From Perognathus longimembris pacificus (Eukaryota; Chordata; Mammalia; Rodentia; Heteromyidae): a stretch of 64,000 bases of DNA. Where the stretch lies: the NCBI RefSeq assembly GCF_023159225.1, contig NC_063167.1, positions 18,355,360-18,419,359 of the forward strand, in the 5' to 3' direction. The notes beneath the pieces were generated by a model. That model made no database searches and was not told the origin of the DNA. It saw nothing but the letters and a program-made list of their open reading frames with translations. The position numbers and the translations under genes were made by a program. Numbering within the stretch: the stretch's first letter is position 1; every line of letters begins with the position of its first letter. Shown one piece after another: positions 56,931 to 64,000 of this stretch.

Positions 56931-57300
56931 ACTCCTCCTGGGACAAAAGTGATGGAGCATCCAGAGGCAGTAAGCCACTGCTTGGATGGCAGAGATGGTG
57001 TCAGATCCTAGAGTCACTACTGTTGGCCTTTCAAAAGTTAAAGCCGGGAAGTCCTAGAAGAATAGTTCATGAGCATGCCTTTCCAGTGCCCATGTCTGTC
57101 TACTTGGCAGGAATTTGCCAGTCATATGTGATAGTGGTTGGTAAGGGTAAGTTTGTTAAATGAGAGGATAGATTAAAATCTCACCCCCCGCATTTACTCA
57201 AAGCCCTGACTGGCAGTAAGAATTTTAAGTTGATACATCTGTTTAGGAAAGAAAGCTTGTAGACCTGAGATTGTGTTGTCCTTATTGAGATCTGTTAAAG

Positions 57301-57508
57301 GCCTGTCAGCTTGCCAATGCCCCCAATCAACAGATTAACCACGGTGGAGGGGACCCTGGACGGCATCGCCACTTGGGTTCATTGCTTCCACGCCAGGCCA
57401 GCTGACCCCTTTGCCCTGGATGACAACTACCGTGATGGAACATGGGAGGTCTCCAAGCACCCAACTCAGCCGCTTTGCCTTCGCCTCAAGAAAAGAAAGT
57501 TAGACTGA
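57301..57508 (+). pseudogene. Residual pol integrase fragment, copy 2
   Basis: Retains about 36 bases of the zinc-finger end, then a 403-bp deletion relative to copy 1 (54663-55065) removes the whole catalytic core, and resumes in the C-terminal segment ending TGA at 57508. Non-functional. Confidence 0.85.
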
Positions 57509-57826
57509 GACTAAGGTTATAGGTTCCTGGCTAGGTAAGGTCTACGCCCCTGAGTCAGCCTGAAGAAGTTACAGAAGATGGATGATCTTCACCCATCAGC
57601 CCCCCTTTAAAATCAAGGGACCAGAGTTGTTTTTGGGAAGATGAGGCAGGATAAACTAGAGACATGCAAAACAGAGGTACAGAGAATATTCTTGTAAGAA
57701 ATGGTGACAGGCCATTTGTTTACTACATTGGGCCCTACTGGCCCATGCCTTACCTCTATATCATCCCCTAGACATGCAAGCCATTGAAATGGACAGAATG
57801 GAGCCATGATTGGCTCCCAAGGTACC

Positions 57827-57845
57827 AAAAAGAAAAAGGGGGAAA
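57827..57845 (+). other. Polypurine tract, copy 2
   Basis: Identical 19-base tract aaaaagaaaaagggggaaa before the right LTR. Confidence 0.9.
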
Positions 57846-57909
57846 TGAGGTGCCAGACTTTGAAGTCAGGCCCCACCACGTGAACCCCATTTTAGAATCG
57901 AACCCTGAG

Positions 57910-57985
57910 CCAATCAGATTTGTACCTGTGTTCTAATCTTGCTTGCACAGCTGATTGTTGTAACCTTGTTCTTTGCCTTTATAAG
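57910..57985 (+). promoter_or_regulatory. Right LTR promoter elements
   Basis: CCAAT and TTTATAAG as in the middle LTR; would drive transcription into the flanking SINE/L1 DNA. Confidence 0.7.
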
Positions 57986-58068
57986 CCCTGTGTAATCACA
58001 GCTCGGGGCTTCCTCCTAACCTCCGCTGTGTCGGTGGGTAGGACGAGGCCCGAGTTGGCAGCTCGTTA

Positions 58069-58074
58069 AATAAA
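58069..58074 (+). terminator. Right LTR polyadenylation signal
   Basis: AATAAA in the R region, expected 3' end of proviral transcripts. Confidence 0.8.
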
Positions 58075-58153
58075 GCCTTGCCTTGCTTTTGCATTTCGGA
58101 GTGTCTGAATCTCGGTGGTCTTCTTGGGGGTGGTCTTGCAACTTGGCACAACA

Positions 58154-58157
58154 CTAC
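58154..58157 (+). other. Right target-site duplication, CTAC
   Basis: Pairs with 53017-53020. Confidence 0.7.
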
Positions 58158-58440
58158 TAGGGTTTGAACTTGCTAGGCAAGTACTCTGTTGCTTGACTAC
58201 CTCTAGCCCCTTTTGCTGCGGTTATTTTTGTGATAGGATCTGTCATTTTGCCTCCTGGACCTTGATCCTCTTATTTACATTTCCTATGATAGCAAGGATG
58301 ACAAGTATGCATTATCATGCCCAACTTTTTCCTGCAGAGATGAGGTTCTAACAAACATTTTTGCCTAGACTGGCCTGGAACTATGATCCTCTCGGTCTTA
58401 GCTCCTGTTCAGTTCATATGGCAGGAACATCACACTGTAC
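58158..58440 (-). mobile_element. SINE, antisense, cut by the ERV
   Basis: gggtttgaacttgctaggca, cttgactacctctagcccct, then a B1-like half with gactggcctggaactatgat. The ERV integrated near its right-hand (3') side; the few bases left of the ERV fit a continuation. Confidence 0.65.
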
Positions 58441-58682
58441 CTAGCTATTAGTTATTTTTATTTTATTTTATTTTGGCCAGTCCTAGGCCGTGAACTCAGG
58501 GCCTGAGCACTGTCCCTGGCTTCTTTTTTGCTCAAGGCTAGCACTCTGCCACTTGAGCCACAGCGCCACTTCTGGCCATTTTCTGTATATGTGGTGCTGG
58601 GGAATTGAACCCAGGGCCTCATGTATACGAGGCAAGCACTCTTGCCACTAGGCCATATCCCCAGCCCCTAGCTATTAGTTAT
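58440..58682 (-). mobile_element. Young dimeric ID-headed SINE with perfect TSD
   Basis: Body about 58456-58666, with a (TTTTA)n tail at the left because it is antisense. Contains gggcctgagcactgtccctg, cttgagccacagcgccactt, atgtggtgctggggaattga, ending atatccccagcc. Flanked by a perfect 16-base duplication cctagctattagttat at 58440-58455 and 58667-58682. Confidence 0.95.
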
Positions 58683-58869
58683 GATGATCTCTCACAGCCT
58701 TTTTGTTTTAGCTCTTCTTAAACTGCCATCTTCATCTCTCTCCCAAAGTCCTTCAAGATGCAGGTCTTGCTTCCTCCTCCAACTTCTCCATCCTTGATCA
58801 CTGTCATAGACCTTGACTCTAAGTGCAGTGGGAAACGTGGGGCTTCCTCCTTCCCACCTAAATGTGCGA

Positions 58870-59575
58870 GAGAAATGCAGCCTCTGAAAATGAAAGAACA
58901 GAGCTATCCATGACAGACAAACTCTGCAACCAGCCTGCCATCCACTGATGAACGGATAAAGAAAATGTGGTATGCAGACACAGCGAAATATTATACAGAC
59001 ATAAAGAAGGATGAATTATGTTGTTTGCAGGAAAAAGGCTGGAACTAGAAATGCTAAGTGCTATATCCAGACTGATACAAACAAATATCACGTGTTCTCT
59101 AGGTCCAGACACAGAATCTAGTCCTAAAAGCAAAAGAATGACACAAATATAAAACAGGGGTGACAGTTTTTTTTTTTTTGAGGAAACCAGTGTGAGGGGG
59201 GAATGTGAAAGGAGGGGGTGAATACTTCATACACATGTGTGAGAATAGGATAATTAAACTAGCTAAAAACAACTGTTTACATGGTTTAAACAGGGTTGGA
59301 AGGAATAAGAGAGTAATGGAGTGAATTGGACCAAAGCACACACATATGGTAATATGACAATGACACCTTTTGTACGATTAAACAACTACAAAAGTAATAC
59401 TTGCAAAACTGTTTGGTGTAAGTGAACTGAACACCTCATGGGGGGAAAGGGAAAGGGGGAGGGGGGAATGAGGGACGATGTAACAAACAGTACAAGAAAT
59501 GTATCCAATGCCTAACGTATGAAACTGTAACCTCTCTGTACATCAGTTTGTTAATAAAAATTTGAAAAAAAATGA
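58870..59575 (+). mobile_element. L1 3' UTR with A-tail
   Basis: ggataaagaaaatgtggtat (58955-58974) and the typical nearby L1 3' sequence, a G-rich tract (59439-59469), then the terminus taacctctctgtacatcagt and an A8 tail. 5'-truncated and non-coding. Confidence 0.85.
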
Positions 59576-59582
59576 TCTTGAT

Positions 59583-59632
<50 letters not shown>
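59583..59632 (+). repeat. (CA)n microsatellite
   Basis: Nearly pure CA, just downstream of the L1 A-tail. Confidence 0.97.
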
Positions 59633-59635
<3 letters not shown>

Positions 59636-59659
59636 GCATGCTAACAAAAAAAGGGAGAA

Positions 59660-59870
59660 AAATTAATGCCAGCCCAGCGTAAACGGGCTAGTGATAGCCA
59701 TTGGCGGCACTTTATTAAGTCTCTTGAATACATTTAAACCTGGGCATTTAATTTAGATTTATAGGATAATTTGGATTTATGAGACTAGTTATTATGCACT
59801 AAGTGCAGGAACGCCTGTTGGTTTCATGGACGACATTTATTGGAGCGCGTAAAGGGAACATGCTGGTGTG
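59660..59870. other. Candidate conserved noncoding element
   Basis: Repeat-free AT-rich block with ATTTAATTTAGATTTATA (59745-59762), CCATTGGCGG and several isolated CpGs (ggagcgcgtaaag). No coding frame. The strongest-looking such block in the window by texture. Confidence 0.4.
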
Positions 59871-60499
59871 AGAGCTGCCATGGAGGCTGGGTCCTAGGTT
59901 CTGGCTCCCAGAACACCCTACTCTGCTGGAGTGTCTCCCGGTCCCGCCCACAGAGCTTCAGTCCTTAGGGACCTGAGAGATGTCACACCCAGGCAGTATC
60001 TAGTGGACCTGGTGTGCTGCCATAGGACAATTAGCTGGTTGTGTTCTGGGGGTGTGGGTAGTGTACCCCACCATACTCAACCAGGGGATACGCAGAGCGA
60101 GGATGCAGCACATCATGTGACTCAGCCAGCCTGGAGTCTCCGGATCCACTAGCGACACCAGAGGAGGCAGAGTGTGGCAGGACATGGTGCAGCACGGGTA
60201 TGGGGCCCCACAGAGGCTGGCTTGGTCTTGCCATGTGATGCTGGGTTAAGCAGCTTTGTCTCCTAGAGCCTCAGCTTCCCCATCTGTAACACATAGAACC
60301 TAACAAATGTTCCTCATGGGCATGTTCCTACTATCATTCATCCCTGCTCTGCCCTGACTCAGATGTGGAAGTTGGAGGGTGACACAGAGTTCATTCATGC
60401 GGTTGCACTTCACATCATTAGCTTTCCTTTATTTGGGATGCTCACGGATATTTTTTCACCTGAAAAATTGCTATTTATCCTTCAAAACCAGCACAGAAC
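59871..60499. other. Unique DNA
   Basis: No exon or repeat recognised, apart from a MIR-like fragment near 60250-60300. Confidence 0.4.
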
Positions 60500-60605
60500 C
60501 TAGGTGTGATGCTACATACCTACCTGTAATCTCAGTTGTATGAAGCTGAGATAAGAGGACTGTGGTCTGAGACCAACTTAGGCTACATAGCAAGACCCTG
60601 TCTTA
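60500..60605 (+). mobile_element. B1-like SINE
   Basis: gtgatgctacatacctacct, gtaatctcagttgtatgaag, gaccaacttaggctacatag, caagaccctgtctta, running into the CAAC array. Confidence 0.65.
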
Positions 60606-61005
60606 ACAGAACCAACCAACCAACCATCAACTCAACCACCCACTCACTTAACTACCTTGCCAACTACCCAGCCAACCAACTAGTGAACCAAGTCAACTAC
60701 TCAACTAGCCAACCAACCATGAATCAGCCAACTAACCACCCAAACAACCAACTACTCACTTAACTACCCAACCATCCATCGACCCAATCAGTCAACCAAC
60801 TAACCAACCACCCAACAACTACCCACCCAACCATAAACTCAACCAACCAACCAACCAATCAACTGTCAACTCAACCAACCATGCATCAACCCAGCCAATT
60901 GACCAACCACCAACCCAATGAATGACCAGCCAACCAACCACTAACTCAACCAACCAACTACCTACCTACTTGGCACCCAACCAGCCACCAACCAATCAAC
61001 CCATC
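60606..61005 (+). repeat. Degenerate CCAA/CAAC array, about 400 bp
   Basis: Repeated (C)CAAC/CAAC-TA units with irregular ACT, ATC and CAGC interruptions. Almost no G. It begins exactly at the SINE 3' end and probably grew from its tail. Confidence 0.92.
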
Positions 61006-61589
61006 AGCTGACTCCATTGTGGTTGCTGGGGCAATGTGTTGAGATGACAGGTGGGCTGGGATCCCAGAGTTGCCCTAGCCTCTGCCCTGTGTGTGAACTT
61101 AGGCAGCTCCTTCTCTCCCCTGCTCCCAGCCCCAACTTTCCTGTCCTATGTGGGGGTTATCCATGATCTTTGAGAGCTCTGCTGGCTCCCATGAGCAGGG
61201 GTCCTGAGAGGGAAGAGGATGTGAGGGGCCATTCTTCCTGGACCTGTTCAGTATCCTGTCAGCCAAATTCAGCCATTATGACTATCTCAGTTTTCACATC
61301 TGTAAAACAGGAGTTAGAGCAGCACCTCTGTGGGGAACAGCAAAGCCCCCAACCCCACGTCAGGCCCAGCTTAATCACTCAGTGCTCCCTAGCAGTGAAT
61401 GGCAGAGGCCAAGCAGGAGTCACAGCAAAGCATCATCGCCTCACTTTCTTCAGGGACTTGCAGGACTTGCTCAGTGACCATGAAGACAGGAAGATGAAGG
61501 AAGTTCTTCCCAGGAGGAGACAGGAGGCTTGCCCACATCAAGAACAGTCAGGGACTCTGAGATGGAGGCCATACTCATGAGGGAGCACA
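61006..61589. other. Unique DNA
   Basis: A 136-codon frame at 61170-61580 shows no recognised domain; a MIR-like piece (ttcacatctgtaaaacagga) lies near 61293-61312. Confidence 0.4.
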
Positions 61590-61765
61590 GTTAACCACTT
61601 TTATTACATTAATGAGAGCCGGAGTTATTATCGTCTCCCTGGTAGCAATTTTCTTAGTGTGGGGACCAGTTGTGAGTTCACAGGCTCGTAGTAATTACAA
61701 TGATTATTACAGCAAGACACCGAGGTCAAATTCCATGCCAATAGATTAATCATGGAGAAACACAA
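61590..61765. other. Candidate conserved noncoding element
   Basis: Repeat-free block with TTTTATTACATTAATGAG (61600-61617), GTAATTACAATGATTATTA (61690-61708) and AGATTAATCATGG: a dense cluster of homeodomain-type TAAT cores. No coding frame. Confidence 0.4.
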
Positions 61766-62604
61766 ATGGAAAACCATGAGTAAATGACAGCCATGACTCT
61801 TGTTAGGGAGATGGGGTGGGGGGAGGCGCCTCAGTGATGGGCACTGACTGGATGGAAGCCTTCCTGAGGCCTCTGCTGGGGTCAGTATTAGAGATAAAAT
61901 GAAGCAGCAGTGAAACAGGTCTCCAGATCCCACAGGGGCAAGTAGTGAAGTCTGACCTCCAACTGAACTCTGCCTGAGTCTGAGCTTGGATCAAGTATCA
62001 CAGTTGGCCACTAGCTCCATGTCTGTGGCTGGGCCTCCCCAGCCACAGCCCAGCATGATTGGGGGACAGGGATAAAAGGAGGTGGTACACTCTCTTTGGC
62101 ATGGATGGATGGTCCAGGCAGTAAATGCAACTGTAGCCCACATCTGGAAGGACAGGAGGGCAGAGATGATGCAACAAAAAGGTCACAAAAGGTTTCCTTA
62201 GGGTGGGAGTGGGGTTTATAATATGCTGACTCCAGGCAGCTTCCTGGCTGGCAAAGGCCTGAGCGATTATTTGCTACAGCACCCTCATTTTAAGGTGGGG
62301 AACTATCTGAAGGGGGATTCTCGCCCTGGTTCCAAGATGTGCTGTGTTGAGAGAGACAGACAGCACCCTGGCTCCTGCCCACCCTCCCAGTAGCAGCCAA
62401 TGACTCTTTATGCACATTTGCAATGATGAAAGGGGTGAGGCTTATTGCTGGTTAGGCCAGGTGAATTCTTTATGGCCTCAAGAATATTTTAGTGCCATAT
62501 GCTGAAGGTTATGGCTCCCTATTAGATCTCCCCCTGCTGTTTCCTACGAACTTTCTCCTAGCCAGTGGGCTCTGTCCATAGTGCTAGAGCCCCCCCCTCT
62601 CTCT
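61766..62604. other. Unique DNA
   Basis: Nothing recognised. Confidence 0.4.
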
Positions 62605-62925
62605 CTCTGTAACTAGGCTTGAACTCAGGACTTGGGTTCTGTTCCTGAGCTCCCTTTCCTTCCTTCCTTCCTTCCTTCCTTCCTTCCTTCCTTCCTTCCT
62701 TCCTTCCTTCCTTCCTTCCTTCCTTCCTTCCTTCCTTCCTTCCTTCCTTCCCAAGGCTGGTGCTCTACCACTTAACACAGCTCCACATCTGGCTTGTTGT
62801 TGCTGTTGTTGATTAATTGGAGATAAGATCCTCACACACTTTTTGGTCTGGGTTGGTTTTGAACCACAATCCTCAGATCTCAGCTTTCTGAGTGGTTAGG
62901 AGCTACTGGTGCCTGGATCTTCTAA
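62605..62925 (-). mobile_element. SINE, antisense, split by (TTCC)n
   Basis: Left part: aactaggcttgaactcagga, tgttcctgagctcc. Right part: aaggctggtgctctaccact, gattaattggagataagatc, gttttgaaccacaatcctca. The array occupies the T-rich linker. Confidence 0.8.
62655..62751 (+). repeat. (TTCC)n tetranucleotide array
   Basis: About 24 pure TTCC units; frames read repetitive KEGR-type strings on the minus strand and are artefacts. Confidence 0.97.
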
Positions 62926-64000
62926 GTATTTTGAGAACTAGTCTCAAAGTCCTCCCATCTCTGTCCTTCCCTAGAGCCCATCTCCAGCCTACTTTAGCCC
63001 CAAACTGGTGAGACTTTTAGAGACCCTGGGCCCATGTGGTTGGAGAGAGCCTCCTGTGTCAGTGGTGCTGGCCTCTGCCTCCCTCACCATGAGCATCCTG
63101 TGAGTGGTCCCCAGCAACCAGTTAAACATGGTTACCATGACAGCTGCTTACTCTCCAGGGAGTCTGATGTTAGCATGTATGCAACTCACTCCTTTGGGAG
63201 CCCGAGGGAGCAAATGGTTTCCCCCCCTCCCCTCCTGCGTTGGAGGGGAGGAGGTTGGAGATCATAAAGGGTGTCCCAAGAGTACAGTGATGAGGGAAGA
63301 GAACTGGCTCTGTGCCAACTGATATTGTCATGGAAGTTCCACTTCACCAATAAGGAGATAGGCTCAGAGGAAGTTAGGGCTCTTACTAGAGACCACGCAG
63401 CCCACGTGTGTGCTGTGATGGTATGCAAGTCTTTCCTCTGCCTTCTGGTCTTGAATCCTTAGCCTGGGATTTGGATGTGAAAGACCCCAAACCAGCCCCC
63501 TGGGGTGCATTGTCTATGCCCTTTGTGCCAGCAGGTACCCGGCTCACCAAGGGAGCAGCTGGACCTCCAGAAGCAAAAAAAAAAAAAAAAAAAAAAAGAA
63601 CTTCCCACCTCAACAGACTTCTGTCTTCTTGGAATTTTGGGGCTGCTGAGGTGGGTAGATTTCTCTAGAAACTAAATGTTGTCCCAAGTCAACTCTCCCC
63701 ACAGCAACCTTGGGACTGTGGAGAGCTGGGGTTGGAAAGCCTGGAGTTGACTCCTGACTGGACCACTTCTTGGCAGACATCAGCAATGTTATCTAACCTC
63801 TCTGACTTTCCTAGAGATAGAAGATTCCATTCACCATCACTGAAGCCTGGCTGCTAGACAACTTCTAGAGCCACCATTATGCCTGTGCAACGCATCCACC
63901 TTGCCACTTGGGAATCGATGGTCCTGCCCAACTTGGTCCTGGTGTGTGGAAGTTCTCACCTTCCTTTAGCCACCCTAAGGCCTCTGTTCCCAATCATGTC
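62926..64000. other. Unique DNA with poly(A) and one MIR
   Basis: A run of 23-24 A at 63575-63598 lacks an adjacent recognisable SINE or L1 body. A MIR fragment lies at 63725-63830 (gcctggagttgactcctgac, atctaacctctctgactttc). The window ends in unique sequence. Confidence 0.45.

Larger units (their letters stand above)
53021..58153 (+). mobile_element. Class I endogenous retrovirus, tandem with fold-back left end
   Basis: A gammaretrovirus-like, non-coding-competent provirus. The order is: fold-back U5 structure (53021-53270), primer site, internal copy 1 (53271-55589), full LTR (55590-55897), primer site, internal copy 2 (55898-57845), full LTR (57846-58153). A 4-bp CTAC flanks the whole unit, supporting one integrated entity. 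Gag, protease, reverse transcriptase and env are absent or unrecognisable; only pol integrase remnants remain. Copy 2 lacks about 403 bp of integrase and about 99 bp after the pol stop. Copy 1 lacks about 83 bp present in copy 2 near 57634-57730. The full LTRs differ at 2 of 308 positions by eye, indicating youth. The element has landed next to an antisense SINE. Confidence 0.93.
57846..58153 (+). mobile_element. Right full-length LTR (308 bp)
   Basis: Same ends and length as the middle LTR. CCAAT at 57910-57914, TATA at 57978-57985, AATAAA at 58069-58074. Its U5 end abuts the right CTAC duplication. Confidence 0.95.

Noticed and set aside
62584..62835. Minus-strand frame with repeated KEGR units
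   Set aside because: Translation of the (TTCC)n array only.
63575..63598. Poly(A) run as tail of a processed pseudogene
   Set aside because: The upstream sequence shows no reading frame, no poly(A) signal at the right distance and no target duplication that I can find.

Overview
The window is mammalian genomic DNA, most likely from a rodent. It has B1-like elements, many tRNA-derived dimeric SINEs with an ID-like head (for example minus strand 58456-58667), placental L1 3' ends, old MIR and L1 relics, and abundant (CA)n, (GA)n and (TATC)n arrays. The dimeric SINE resembles those I associate with castorimorph/heteromyid rodents (kangaroo rats, pocket mice). That placement is inference. I see no convincing cellular protein-coding exon: long frames run through microsatellites, retroelements or unique DNA without recognisable domains. 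The window is probably intergenic or intronic.

Layout. 0-17.7 kb: a 5'-truncated L1 (830-2145), scattered MIRs and SINEs, microsatellites, and mostly unique DNA with two candidate conserved noncoding blocks. 17.7-21.6 kb: an old rearranged L1 serving as landing pad for several SINEs. 21.6-45.9 kb: unique DNA with SINEs, very short L1 tails with target-site duplications, a probable solo LTR (29.1-29.5 kb), and two further old L1 relics (39.4-40.6 and 41.5-42.4 kb). 45.9-53.0 kb: a 300-bp pyrimidine tract, more SINE/L1 tails, and a GC-rich stretch with a CTCF-core match. 53.0-58.2 kb: a young endogenous retrovirus. 58.2-64 kb: SINEs, an L1 3' end, a 400-bp CAAC-type array and unique DNA.

The standout is the class I (gammaretrovirus-like, tRNA-Pro primer site) ERV at 53021-58153. 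It is flanked by a matching 4-bp CTAC. It has the order LTR-internal-LTR-internal-LTR, but its left LTR is replaced by a fold-back: the U5 terminus in inverted orientation, a 40-bp loop, then the same R/U5 sequence forward, with perfect 105-bp arms. Both outer ends of the insertion are therefore U5 ends, which is not a normal provirus. The internal copies carry different deletions, a 45-bp leader repeat in 5 versus 6 copies, and a SINE captured inside the viral leader. The only coding remnant is the integrase part of pol, broken by a frameshift in the left copy and mostly deleted in the right copy. The two full LTRs differ at only 2 of 308 positions by eye, so the insertion looks recent.
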